Source of the DNA: Erwinia pyri
Lineage (GTDB): Bacteria > Pseudomonadota > Gammaproteobacteria > Enterobacterales > Enterobacteriaceae
DNA length: 64,000 nucleotides
Reading direction: 5' to 3'
NCBI RefSeq assembly: GCF_030758455.1
Contig: NZ_CP132353.1
Location: forward strand, 3,844,001 to 3,908,000
Position numbers and translations under genes: made by a program. The notes below the pieces were generated by a model. That model ran no database searches, had not been told where the DNA came from, and saw nothing but the letters and a program-made list of their open reading frames with translations. Shown one piece after another: positions 52,803 to 63,764 of this stretch (positions are counted from its first letter, which is position 1; each line of letters starts with the position of its first letter).

Positions 52803-53540
52803 ATGCTGATAGCACAAGTCTCTGATATTCATGCTTCCCAGGATAACGACAATCTGAGTCGGTTTGACAGAGCGCTTGAATGGCTGGATCAGCTGAGTCC
52901 GGATGTTCTGGTGCTGACAGGCGATCTTATTGACGCTGGATGGGGTGAAGGGTACCACCTGATTTCTGAGCGGCTGAAGCTGAAAAAATGGACATCCCTG
53001 ATTCTGCCAGGCAATTCTGACGATCGCCACCTGATGCGTTCGGTATGGGGAGCGAACCAGTGGGCCAGTGATGCGCCTGGAGACTCCCTGCATTTTGTCT
53101 ATGAAACCGAGCATCTGCGCCTGACAGGCCTGGACACAACCGTTGAAAACAAAATCTCTGGTAATGTCATCAATCATCTTGCATGGCTGAAAAAACAGCT
53201 CCAAAGTGTAACTACACCGCCATCGCTTCTGTTCCTGCACCATCATATTTTTGAATCTGGCATACCTACACTGGATAGCACTATGTGTGACGGTTCCAGC
53301 CAGCTTGCCGAACTGCTCAGGCAAATACCCGATAAGCCGCTTGCCATCGCCTCCGGGCACGTCCACCGGCCGGTTGCGGGAATTTTTGCTGGTATACCCG
53401 CTTTCATCAGCGGCTCAATTTGTCCGGCCAATCCTCTCTGGTTTGGTTCAGCGAATGTCCCACCGGTAAACGATCCGCCTTCGCTGATGATCCACAGATA
53501 TGCGGGAAACGTTCTGACCAGTCATCATGTTTCAATTTAA
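52803..53540 (+). CDS. Calcineurin-like metallophosphoesterase (CpdA/Icc-like) with altered GNHD motif
   Basis: 245 residues from ATG 52803. Metallophosphoesterase motifs in order: DIH (Asp8, His10), GD (Asp41), GNSD (Asn71, Ser72, Asp73), HHH (146-148) and GHVH (185-188). The metal ligands are all present. Ser72 replaces the histidine of GNHD/E that normally protonates the leaving group. It is closest in layout to cyclic-nucleotide phosphodiesterases of the CpdA type, but substrate and activity are uncertain. It is followed 54 bases later by the ComB-like gene, and both lie between direct repeats. Confidence 0.85.
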   Translation: MLIAQVSDIHASQDNDNLSRFDRALEWLDQLSPDVLVLTGDLIDAGWGEGYHLISERLKLKKWTSLILPGNSDDRHLMRSVWGANQWASDAPGDSLHFVYETEHLRLTGLDTTVENKISGNVINHLAWLKKQLQSVTTPPSLLFLHHHIFESGIPTLDSTMCDGSSQLAELLRQIPDKPLAIASGHVHRPVAGIFAGIPAFISGSICPANPLWFGSANVPPVNDPPSLMIHRYAGNVLTSHHVSI

Positions 53541-53594
53541 TGCTGAAGCCACGCTAAGTTCAGATATTCTGTTTACCACACTGGAGAAGATGTC

Positions 53595-54371
53595 ATGGAA
53601 TGGTACAGCCAGCAGGGATTTGAAGTTCGTCTTGAATGGAGTCTGTCTGCCGTAGACTATCTCGCTGACGAAACTGACTGTGTGATAGTGGTGGATGTGA
53701 TGTCATTTTCAACATGTGTGAGTCTGGCCGTTGATAACGGTGCCCATATCTATCCCTATCCGTGGAAAGATGAATCAGCACTGGAATATGGGATCAGTAT
53801 GGGAGTGAATACGGCCAGCTTTGACCGAAGGTTCAGCGGTAAGGGCTACAGCCTCTCCCCGTTATCAATACAGAATATAAAAAAGGGCGAAAGCCTGGTG
53901 CTACCCTCTCCTAATGGTTCAACAATTTCATTCAGGGCAAAAGAGGCAGGGATAGCGGTGTTCAGCGGCTGTTTCAGGAATATCTCTGCAACGGCCAGGG
54001 CATGTAGCGCTTTCAAACGTATTCTGGTTATTCCCTGCGGAGAGCGCTGGCCCGATGGCAGCCTCCGCCCTGCGATTGAAGACTATGTAGCTGCAGGAGG
54101 CATCACAGAGGCACTGGGGCGTAAAAGCCTCTCACCAGAGGCTCTGACTGCTCTGGCCGCATACCGTTATCATCAGGAACATCACCTCTCGCTACTTCAC
54201 AACTGTGCATCAGCAGCAGAACTTCGCCTGCGAGGGTTTGAAGAGGACATTGCCCTCTCTCTTGAGGTAGATGCTGGCAAGCTTGAATGCAGAATGTATG
54301 GCAACTTTTACAGCTCAGGACAAAAAGATCCAGAGCACCCGCCGCGTAGTTTACCCAATCCTTTCTCCTGA
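53595..54371 (+). CDS. 2-phosphosulfolactate phosphatase (ComB)-family protein
   Basis: 258 residues from ATG 53595 with GGAGAAG upstream. The ComB pattern is clear: VIVVDVMSFSTCVSLAVDNG (acidic Asp34), the LPSPNGSTIS loop at about 103-112, FSGCFRN, and PCGERWPDGSLRPAIEDYVAAG. In methanogens ComB makes sulfolactate for coenzyme M; bacterial homologues have unclear roles. Here no other coenzyme M gene is present, and the only partner is a phosphoesterase, so another phosphate ester is likely. The last codons lie within direct repeat DR2. Confidence 0.85.
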   Translation: MEWYSQQGFEVRLEWSLSAVDYLADETDCVIVVDVMSFSTCVSLAVDNGAHIYPYPWKDESALEYGISMGVNTASFDRRFSGKGYSLSPLSIQNIKKGESLVLPSPNGSTISFRAKEAGIAVFSGCFRNISATARACSAFKRILVIPCGERWPDGSLRPAIEDYVAAGGITEALGRKSLSPEALTALAAYRYHQEHHLSLLHNCASAAELRLRGFEEDIALSLEVDAGKLECRMYGNFYSSGQKDPEHPPRSLPNPFS

Positions 54372-54412
54372 TGAGCAGATCGTGAAAACCTGTGGCGGAT
54401 CCTCTGTTTATG
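54313..54412 (+). repeat. Direct repeat DR2 (about 100 bp)
   Basis: Partner of 52596-52699, 1717 bp apart. It spans the 3' end of the ComB-like gene and 41 bases beyond, stopping 22 bases before the 3' end of the SulP gene. The repeat thus separates the cassette from core-like transporter genes. Confidence 0.92.
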
Positions 54413-54434
54413 TCAGAACGTTGAAACCTCTTTT

Positions 54435-55913
54435 TCAGGCAAGCTGGACTGGCCACTGGTTCAGGACAATGCCCCTTTTACGAGCGCCTTCACCAAAGTC
54501 TTTCAGCACCGCTTTCACATCCGGATCGATATATTCCGCATTGTCATGATCGACAATCACCACGCTGTTTTCCGGGATCTCTGCCAGCAGACCTTGCAGA
54601 CGTGGATTATGCATAAAGGTCAGGTTTTGCTGGAAGCGCAGAACAAAGTGGTCGTCATAGCGCGTCAGCTGCATCGCGTTGCGGTGGCTTTTGTAGATGC
54701 TGAACAAAATCTGGGTCGCCAGACCGATACCGATACCGGCCAGCATGCCGAATACCAGAATGCCGCCGATGGTTGCCAGGAAAGGAACAGACTGCTGCGC
54801 ACCCTGCCGGAAATGCTCCACAAACAGGCGGGGCGTCGCCAGCTTATAACCGGTATAGAGCAGCACGGCGGCCAGGCTCGCCAACGGTATAGCATTCAGC
54901 AGATCGCTGAAGAGCAGTCCACAAACCAGTAGCAATACGCCATGCAGCAGAATAGAAATTTTACTCTGCGCGCCCGCACTGACGTTAACCGAACTGCGGA
55001 CGATAACCGCCGTAATAGGCAGGCCACCTAAAAAGCCACTGATCAGGTTACCAATGCCCTGCGCGCGCATCTCTTTATCCGGCGACGGTGCCGGGTTCTG
55101 CGGGCGTAGTTTTTTCAGCGCTTCCTGACTGAGCAGCGTTTCAAGGCTGGCGACGATGGCAAGCGTTACCGCCACCATATAGACCGCCGGATTCTGCCAG
55201 ACGCTCCAGTCAGGGCGTACCAGTTCGCCAGTCAGCGCTGAAATGCTGTCGAAAGAAGGCAGAGAGATACGTGGCAGCGCACTGACAATTTCCGGGAACA
55301 TCCTGCCTCCGATCACCGTCACCAGGCAGCCGAAGAGTACGGCAACCAGCGGGCCGGGCATCCAGCTCAGCGCCTTGATCTTTTTCAGCGTCGGCGTCGA
55401 CCAGAACCAGAGGATAAACAGACCAATCCCCGCTACGGCGATGGCCGGGATCGAGACGCTGAAGGCACCGCCGGTGATCATCGAGCTGAGCTCGCTCTCT
55501 TCAGAAGACCCTAAAGCCACAGGAATTTGCTGGATTATCAGCAAAATACCGATGGCCGCCAGCATGCCCTTAATTACCGTTCCCGGCACCAGCGTGATAA
55601 ATCGCCCTGCCCGCATCACGCCCAGCAAGAATTGCAGCACGCCAGCGACGATCAGCGCAAACAGTAACGCTGAGAAAGAGCCGAGCGTTTCAATAGCGCC
55701 GGTAACGATAGTGACCAGACCTGCAGCCGGACCGCTGACGGCAAATTTTGACGGGCTGAAGGTGGTGACGACCAGACCGCCGATCACGCCAGTCAGTAAG
55801 CCCACAAACGGCGGCAGTCCGCTGGCTTGTGCAATCCCCAGGCAGAGGGGTAAAGCCACCAGAAACACAACCAGACCAGCCGGGATGTCCCGGCGAAGCG
55901 TATTCAGATTCAT
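54435..55913 (-). CDS. SulP-family anion transporter (bicarbonate/sulfate type)
   Basis: 492 residues from ATG 55913 behind AGAGGAA; the longer frame to 56015 is rejected. About 10-12 transmembrane helices with the SulP start LVVFLVALPLCLGIAQASG, then a short C-terminal STAS-like domain (about 425-492). Coupling by a 4-base overlap to a beta-carbonic anhydrase gene points to bicarbonate as substrate. Such pairs supply bicarbonate or control pH. It is transcribed from upstream of the carbonic anhydrase. Confidence 0.9.
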   Translation of the reverse strand: MNLNTLRRDIPAGLVVFLVALPLCLGIAQASGLPPFVGLLTGVIGGLVVTTFSPSKFAVSGPAAGLVTIVTGAIETLGSFSALLFALIVAGVLQFLLGVMRAGRFITLVPGTVIKGMLAAIGILLIIQQIPVALGSSEESELSSMITGGAFSVSIPAIAVAGIGLFILWFWSTPTLKKIKALSWMPGPLVAVLFGCLVTVIGGRMFPEIVSALPRISLPSFDSISALTGELVRPDWSVWQNPAVYMVAVTLAIVASLETLLSQEALKKLRPQNPAPSPDKEMRAQGIGNLISGFLGGLPITAVIVRSSVNVSAGAQSKISILLHGVLLLVCGLLFSDLLNAIPLASLAAVLLYTGYKLATPRLFVEHFRQGAQQSVPFLATIGGILVFGMLAGIGIGLATQILFSIYKSHRNAMQLTRYDDHFVLRFQQNLTFMHNPRLQGLLAEIPENSVVIVDHDNAEYIDPDVKAVLKDFGEGARKRGIVLNQWPVQLA

Positions 55914-56536
55914 GGAGAAGGTTCCTCTGCACTGTGTTGAATTAACTCTTTCAGATGCCCGGACTGCAGATCGTAGACGCAGCCAAACACGTCCAGTTGC
56001 ACACCGGCACGCCACGCGTTAAGAACAGGCTCTGCGGCGATAAGGTGAGTGAACTGTGCCAGGACATTCGCCTCGACCAGCTGATTAAGTTTCTCAGTTT
56101 CATCCTCGATGCTTGCGGTCTTAGCCAGGCCGGGAGCGAGAGCTTCACGCAGTTGTGTTATGCGCCGCGCCAGCGGGGAGTTTTCGTCGGATAAGGGAAT
56201 GCCAGGCAGAGCGAACGCCGCCTGTACGCCGCCACAGCCATAGTGACCGCACAAAACAATGCGTGAAACCTTGAGGTATTCCAGCGCATATTGCAGCACG
56301 CTCATAAAGTTATCGTCCCCCTCCACCACCATATTGGCGATGTTACGGTGAACGAAGAGTTCTCCCGGATGGGCACCGGTAAGCACTTCTGCCGGTACGC
56401 GGCTGTCAGAGCAGCCTATCCAGAGCGAATGGGGCTTCTGCGAATGCACATTCTGATGAAAGTACTGTGGATTGCGTTGGCGGCGCTGTAAGGCCCAACT
56501 GCGGTTTTTCACTAACAGGGGTTTAAGTGTCGTCAA
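55910..56536 (-). CDS. Beta-class carbonic anhydrase
   Basis: 208 residues. Zinc ligands of the beta class are intact: Cys42 and Asp44 in GCSDSR, His98 and Cys101 in GHYGCGG. The length and sequence resemble E. coli Can. It interconverts CO2 and bicarbonate in the cytoplasm. Its stop overlaps the SulP start as ATGA, so the two are made together. A 540-bp AT-rich region precedes it. Confidence 0.93.
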   Translation of the reverse strand: MTTLKPLLVKNRSWALQRRQRNPQYFHQNVHSQKPHSLWIGCSDSRVPAEVLTGAHPGELFVHRNIANMVVEGDDNFMSVLQYALEYLKVSRIVLCGHYGCGGVQAAFALPGIPLSDENSPLARRITQLREALAPGLAKTASIEDETEKLNQLVEANVLAQFTHLIAAEPVLNAWRAGVQLDVFGCVYDLQSGHLKELIQHSAEEPSP

Positions 56537-57079
56537 AATACAGTCTCTCTTTGCTGGAATCAGGGATCGGGTCAGGCGTTAATAGTTTGAAATAAGTGTT
56601 AATCGGGAATTACTCTCTGCATCAGTATGTACATATCTGATGTAATAAGTTCTGACATTTTAGAATGGACTTAATTATTAGGATTTATCCTGGCAGATTA
56701 AAATAAAGTGAAATGTAATCTTTTTTAAATTAATTAATAAAATATTGATTTTTTAACTTCAGGAAAAAACAAGTTAAAAAGCAGAAATTCAAGCTACATT
56801 AAATCATTATTTTCAATAAGTTATAATAACCACTTATTTTTTATTGTTATTGAGATATAAGTAAAAGTTATTCCTGAAAAGAAAATTCATGAAACAGTCG
56901 TCTCATTTTAATATTGTCCTATTAAGGGTTCTGTAACTGCCTGAAGGGAATTAAAACGAGAGGGAATAAGGCTTTTCATCTGTTTCACTATGGACAGATA
57001 AGTCAGGTAGTAATAACGCTATTTATCAAGTATCGTCAGAAACACTCTGAAATTTTTTAACATCTTTACACAGAATAAA
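56537..57079. other. AT-rich intergenic region
   Basis: About 540 bp without a gene. The part from 56590 to 56890 is strongly AT-rich with A- and T-tracts. It holds the promoter of the carbonic anhydrase/SulP operon and would be a natural H-NS binding region, though no specific site was identified. Confidence 0.6.
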
Positions 57080-57100
57080 CCCCGCAGATCGCGGGGCTTT
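57080..57100. terminator. Terminator downstream of the gluconate transporter gene
   Basis: CCCCGC/GCGGGG pair around AGATC, with T-runs on both strands (CTTT on plus, GTTTATT on minus). It lies 68 bases past the gntP-family stop codon. Confidence 0.8.
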
Positions 57101-57167
57101 ATAAACAAGGCTGGGGTGACTGAACTTTTGCCGGTCCTGTTTTTGCCTTAACCAGGGCCAGAAGGCA

Positions 57168-58487
57168 TCAGTGGATCACGGCATTCAGGATCAATACGCC
57201 CGCCAGTCCCAGGAATGAGATCAATGTTTCCATCACCGTCCAGGTTTTCAACGTCTCGACCACCGTCAGATTAAAGTACCCTTTAAACAGCCAGAAGCCC
57301 GGATCGTTCACGTGGGAGGCGATAACGCTGCCCGAACCTACAGCCAGCACCATCAACGCTGGATCGGTATGGGTAATGGCGATGATTGGCGTAACAATCC
57401 CGGCGGTAGTAATAGCCGCGACGGTGGCCGAGCCGAGCGCCACCCGCAGCATCGCCGCCACGGTCCAGCACATCAGCAGCGGTGACAACGACGAGCCTTT
57501 CATCAGATCGGCAATGTAATTACCCACGCCGCTGTCCACCAGCACCTGCTTGAATGCGCCACCGCCCGCAATAATAAAAACAATCATCGCGATAGCGGCA
57601 ATGGAGCTGCCGCACATCTCCATCACCTCTTCCATCTTACGCCCGTTACGCAGTCCCAGCGTCAGCACGGCGACCACCACAGAGATAAACAGCGCAACGG
57701 CCGGGTTGCCGATAAATTCAAAGAACTGCCTGACCCCATTTTCCTTCGGCATGGTCAGCTCGCAGACGGCGGCAATCGCCATCAGGATCACCGGGATCAC
57801 CGCCGCGAAGATGCTGATCCAGAAGCCGGGCATCTCATGCTCTTCGAAGATCTTCGGATTAAATAATCCTTCAGGCGGTTCACGCTCGAAACTTTTCAGG
57901 AAGCGGGAGAAAATCGGCCCGGCGACAATCACCGTTGGGATAGTGATAATCAGGCCATAGAGCAGCGTGGTGCCAATATTTGCCCCAAAGATGGTGGCAA
58001 TGGCCGTGGGGCCGGGATGGGGCGGCAGAAAACAGTGCGTTACCGAAAGTGCTGCCACCATGGGCACGCCTACGTAGAGCAGCGGCATCTGCGCGGCAGC
58101 CACAATAGTAAACACCAGCGGCAGCAGCAGGACGAAGCCCACTTCGTAAAACATCGCCAGCCCGACAATCAGCCCGGTTACCACCAGCGCCCACTGCAGA
58201 TGTTTTTTGCCGAAGGCGGCGATCAGCGTGGTCGCCACCCGCTGCGCTGCGCCGGTGTCCGAAACTAATCTGCCCAGCATAGCGCCGAAACCGAGGATCA
58301 TTGCCAGGCCTCCCAGCGTGCCGCCAATCCCTTTTTGAATCGATGCCACTACCGCCAGCGGCGTCATCCCTTCCGCCACGCCAACCACGGCAGAGACAAA
58401 CACCAGGGCAATAAAGCCGTTCACTTTAAAGACGATCATCAGCACTAAAAGCAGGATCACGCCAACCGCTATAATGGTTACAGGCAT
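57168..58487 (-). CDS. GntP-family gluconate:proton symporter
   Basis: 439 residues with about 12-14 hydrophobic helices. Family landmarks are the FLPPHPGPTAIATIFGANIG block, TLGGLAMILGFGAMLGRL, and SVIASHVNDPGFWLFKGYF. It is close to GntT/GntU in length and sequence. No gluconate kinase or GntR gene lies nearby, so it stands alone. ATG 58487. It is divergent from fadH. Confidence 0.9.
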   Translation of the reverse strand: MPVTIIAVGVILLLVLMIVFKVNGFIALVFVSAVVGVAEGMTPLAVVASIQKGIGGTLGGLAMILGFGAMLGRLVSDTGAAQRVATTLIAAFGKKHLQWALVVTGLIVGLAMFYEVGFVLLLPLVFTIVAAAQMPLLYVGVPMVAALSVTHCFLPPHPGPTAIATIFGANIGTTLLYGLIITIPTVIVAGPIFSRFLKSFEREPPEGLFNPKIFEEHEMPGFWISIFAAVIPVILMAIAAVCELTMPKENGVRQFFEFIGNPAVALFISVVVAVLTLGLRNGRKMEEVMEMCGSSIAAIAMIVFIIAGGGAFKQVLVDSGVGNYIADLMKGSSLSPLLMCWTVAAMLRVALGSATVAAITTAGIVTPIIAITHTDPALMVLAVGSGSVIASHVNDPGFWLFKGYFNLTVVETLKTWTVMETLISFLGLAGVLILNAVIH

Positions 58488-58570
58488 TGTATTTCCTTGA
58501 AGAAAGTCGCCAGAAGATGAATCAGGTGTAGCTGCTTTTCACCGCCTGCGCCGCCTGGCAGGCTAAATAG

Positions 58571-60673
<2,103 letters not shown>

Positions 60674-60836
60674 AGTCGGCCGCCTTAATCCAACGTAGGT
60701 GATGGCAGGATACCTTTGTTCTTTAACGATATCCTGCTCGACAGACTAAGATTTTCACCCCGCGCTGGTTTCGGCCAGTTCTCTCTTTCATCTCAGCATG
60801 CTGGTAACAACTTGCCTCCTGCCAGCGTGCCGATCG

Positions 60837-61643
60837 CTACTTTCCGCTCCACGCCTTCAAATTGGCATCACGGGTTTGCAGCTTCTGTTCTGGCGTGAGC
60901 TTGTTATACCCTTCGCCTAACCCGCTTTCCCAGTCTCCGTAGAGCGGATTAGGCAGAATGATAAATTGCGTGCCAAAGAGGCGGTTGTTCTGGTTCACGA
61001 AAGCCCGGCGCTGGGCATTGCCCTGATGATAGGTCGCTGCGCCGTAATCGTTGAGATTATCTCCCACATACAGCACCACGTTGTACCCTTCTGCTCTGAT
61101 GGCATCGAACCGCGCCTGCTTGTTGGAGCTGTCGGTTTTCAGACGCAGCGTTTTGTCATTTACGCCGGTAAAGCCCAACTGCCGGAGATTTTCTGCCGTG
61201 GCGGCAGCATCCTGATTATCACGGTTGGAGACATAGAACATCGTGCCACCGTGGCTGTTGACATAGTTGGCAAAGTTGACCGCGCCCGGTACGGCGAGAG
61301 CCTGTTTTGCCTGCGTCCAGCCTGACCAGGTTTTATCGGAGAAGGGTTGGTTCGCTTTGACCTGCCATGCGCTGTAGGCGCTGTTGTCGATCATCGTTTC
61401 ATCCAGATCGACAATCACCGCTTTAGGCTTACCGGTCAGCGACGGCGCTTTATCAAAAGCGAGCGTGGCGAAGTTAAACGCCTGATAAGCCAGCGCCTGA
61501 TATTCACCCGACTGCTGGAACCAGTTGAGCGCCATAACCGACTGCTGGTTGAGCTGATTAGCGGCATCCGTTTTCTGCTGCGCGCAGCCGGAGAGGGCCA
61601 GCGCCATCAGGGCGGCCACGCTTAACGACGTTTTCAATTTCAA
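60837..61643 (-). CDS. 5'-nucleotidase, lipoprotein e(P4)-type acid phosphatase
   Basis: 268 residues. The lipobox LSGC follows LKLKTSLSVAALMALA, so it is an outer-membrane or periplasmic lipoprotein. HAD class C motifs: VDLDETMIDN, YVSNRDNQD and VLYVGDNLNDYG. Members dephosphorylate nucleoside monophosphates, including NMN in Haemophilus. The start is chosen as TTG 61643 because AGGAG lies 10 bases upstream and the signal begins there; ATT 61646 is the other candidate. The frame runs open to an ATG at 61766, but that extension precedes the signal sequence implausibly. Confidence 0.87.
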   Translation of the reverse strand: MKLKTSLSVAALMALALSGCAQQKTDAANQLNQQSVMALNWFQQSGEYQALAYQAFNFATLAFDKAPSLTGKPKAVIVDLDETMIDNSAYSAWQVKANQPFSDKTWSGWTQAKQALAVPGAVNFANYVNSHGGTMFYVSNRDNQDAAATAENLRQLGFTGVNDKTLRLKTDSSNKQARFDAIRAEGYNVVLYVGDNLNDYGAATYHQGNAQRRAFVNQNNRLFGTQFIILPNPLYGDWESGLGEGYNKLTPEQKLQTRDANLKAWSGK

Positions 61644-61764
61644 AATGCAGGATCTCCTGTCAGGGATAGCGGAAAGGCTTTTAAATAAGTGCCTTAAAAC
61701 TGTAGCATCTTCCTCATATTGTGAAGAAAATGTTAGTCCGCCGACCGCTGATAAGGACCGGATC

Positions 61765-62478
61765 ATGCCGCAACCCTACTATTCCCCACTCTTATCCCGG
61801 CTGACGTGGCTTGAGCACGCTTTCCAGGTTGCCGGAGAACGCCCCCCGGAAGAGAGTATTTATAATCAACAGCGCCACAGCGCCACGGTAGTGCTGGACA
61901 CAGAGGCGCTGCCGGTCAAAAGCCGCGAGGCGGACGGGCTGATTGGCACAGGCACGCGCCCGGTGACGGTCTATACCGCCGACTGCCTGCCGATTTTGAT
62001 TGCGGATATCCGCCACAAGCAGGTCGCAGCGGTACATGCCGGTCTTAACGGCGCACTCTCTGGTGTGCTGGTTAATACGCTTCGCCTGTTGATTGAGCGG
62101 GGCGCAACGCCAGAGAGCCTGATAGTTGCGGTAGGCCCCGCTATTGGCCCCTGCTGCTATGAGCTGGGTGAAGAGCGCCTTGCCCGCATCGGGCAGGAGA
62201 CGCCGGATATTGCCCCCCTTCTCGCCTTCACCTCCTCTCAGCCCACCAATCCAAAAGCCCTGCGGCCGCAGGCAGTGGCAACCACACAGGGAGAGTGGTT
62301 CGATTTGCCGCTGCTGGCTAAAAGAGTGGCGATGCGTGAAGGCGTGCCGGAAGCGCAGATTGAGCTGAGCCAGATCTGCACCTATTGCATGGCGGAGGAG
62401 AAGGCCAGCTATCGCCGTAATACCCATTTTGATCACGGCTATCAGCAGCGCTTTTCCTGGATCCGTAAGCTCAGCTGA
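61765..62478 (+). CDS. YfiH/PgeF-family protein (multicopper oxidase-like, laccase domain)
   Basis: 237 residues from ATG 61765, with AAGGA upstream. The family core is intact: TVYTADCLPILIAD, AAVHAGLNG, GPAIGPCCYELG and ICTYCMAEEKASYRRN, holding the Cys and His residues of the metal site. YfiH proteins act on purine nucleosides or edit the peptidoglycan precursor composition. It resembles a paralogue and not the usual copy beside clpB. The start is two bases from the upstream in-frame limit of the divergent e(P4) frame. Confidence 0.87.
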   Translation: MPQPYYSPLLSRLTWLEHAFQVAGERPPEESIYNQQRHSATVVLDTEALPVKSREADGLIGTGTRPVTVYTADCLPILIADIRHKQVAAVHAGLNGALSGVLVNTLRLLIERGATPESLIVAVGPAIGPCCYELGEERLARIGQETPDIAPLLAFTSSQPTNPKALRPQAVATTQGEWFDLPLLAKRVAMREGVPEAQIELSQICTYCMAEEKASYRRNTHFDHGYQQRFSWIRKLS

Positions 62479-62499
62479 CTGCACCGAATTCCACGCAGT

Positions 62500-62533
62500 A
62501 AAAAGGCGGAGCGTTAACACGGCCCGCCTTTTT
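62500..62533. terminator. Bidirectional terminator between the YfiH-like gene and rlmG
   Basis: AAAAAGGCGG pairs with CCGCCTTTTT around a 14-base loop; T-runs face both convergent genes. Confidence 0.85.
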
Positions 62534-62554
62534 TACGCTGAACCCAGTTGCGAT

Positions 62555-63682
62555 TTAGCGCATCTTCACTGAACGCAGAATAACGAATTTCTGATTAGAG
62601 GCGACGGTAGTGCAGTTGCCGAACAGTTTCTTCATTTTGCGGTAGTAATCCAGATGACGGTTACCCACCACACGCAGTTCCCCGCCCTGCTGCAGGCAGC
62701 GATAAGAATCGCGCATCATCTGCCAGGCAATATAGTCAGTCAGCGTATTCTGCTGATGGAACGGCGGGTTGCATAACACCGCGTGGAAGGTATTCGACGG
62801 GAAACCAGCCAGCGAATTGTTGACCGAGAAGTGGCAGCGATCCATATCGTCCGGACGGTTCACCTCCACGTTCATCTCACTGGAGGCAACAGCCATCCAG
62901 GACTCATCAATAAAGTGCACTTCTGCCGCCGGGTTCTGATCCAGCGCCGTCAGGCCAATCACGCCGTTACCGCAGCCCAGGTCGGCGATTTCGCCCTCGA
63001 TATTCTCCGGCAGATTAGCCATAAAGAAGCGCGCGCCTACGTCCAGGCCGCTTCGCGAGAAGACGTTAGCGTGATTATGGATCTCGTATGGCGTGTCATC
63101 CAGCGGCCAGATGGAGGTCATGGGGGCCTCTTCCAGCGCAGGCAACGTTGGCTGGCAGAAGATCAGCCTGGCCTTTTTCACCGCCAGCGAGGTGGTGGTA
63201 ACGCCCAGCACACGTTCAAACAGGTTGAGTGTGGAAGTATGAATATCTTTGGCTTTACCTGCGGCGATGATCTGCGTCTCTGGCGTCACAACGCTGCGCA
63301 GAGAGCGGAGCTGGTGCTCCAGCAAGGCCAGCGTTTTGGGGATCTTCATCAGCACGCGTGCTGGCGCAACCGGCAGCGGAGCAAGGCTGTTGATAAACTT
63401 CACGTCGCCTTCATCCATCGCATTCAGATTCAGGTTCTGCCGCGTAGCCAGCTCGCCCATCAGGGAGTCGCTGATGCTGTAGAGCTCTTCGCCGTAAAGC
63501 CCACAAGCCAGCGCACCAAAGGTGTCGTTGAACAGGAAGGTCGGTCCGGTAGTCTGGTCGTCTGCCACGTGCTGCAGCAGATATTCATCAGCGGCATCCC
63601 ACGCCTGCAGCGGGCTCTCTTCGCGCGTTTGAGGGAAACGGTGCAGCGTCAGCGTGCGGTGGCTCAGTTCGAGTTGGCTCAT
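62555..63682 (-). CDS. rlmG: 23S rRNA (guanine1835-N2)-methyltransferase RlmG
   Basis: 375 residues. The N-terminal non-catalytic domain precedes a SAM-binding domain with [13 protein letters not shown] and the catalytic CNPPFHQ motif. It is similar in plan to RsmC at 28545. It methylates G1835 of 23S rRNA. It is divergent from ygjP, as in E. coli. Confidence 0.95.
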   Translation of the reverse strand: MSQLELSHRTLTLHRFPQTREESPLQAWDAADEYLLQHVADDQTTGPTFLFNDTFGALACGLYGEELYSISDSLMGELATRQNLNLNAMDEGDVKFINSLAPLPVAPARVLMKIPKTLALLEHQLRSLRSVVTPETQIIAAGKAKDIHTSTLNLFERVLGVTTTSLAVKKARLIFCQPTLPALEEAPMTSIWPLDDTPYEIHNHANVFSRSGLDVGARFFMANLPENIEGEIADLGCGNGVIGLTALDQNPAAEVHFIDESWMAVASSEMNVEVNRPDDMDRCHFSVNNSLAGFPSNTFHAVLCNPPFHQQNTLTDYIAWQMMRDSYRCLQQGGELRVVGNRHLDYYRKMKKLFGNCTTVASNQKFVILRSVKMR

Positions 63683-63764
63683 GGGATGACCTTAATGGTA
63701 AAATTCCCGCGTTTTATCCCCTAAAACGGGCTAACAGTAAACTTTTTTCTTTCCTGGAGTCTGC

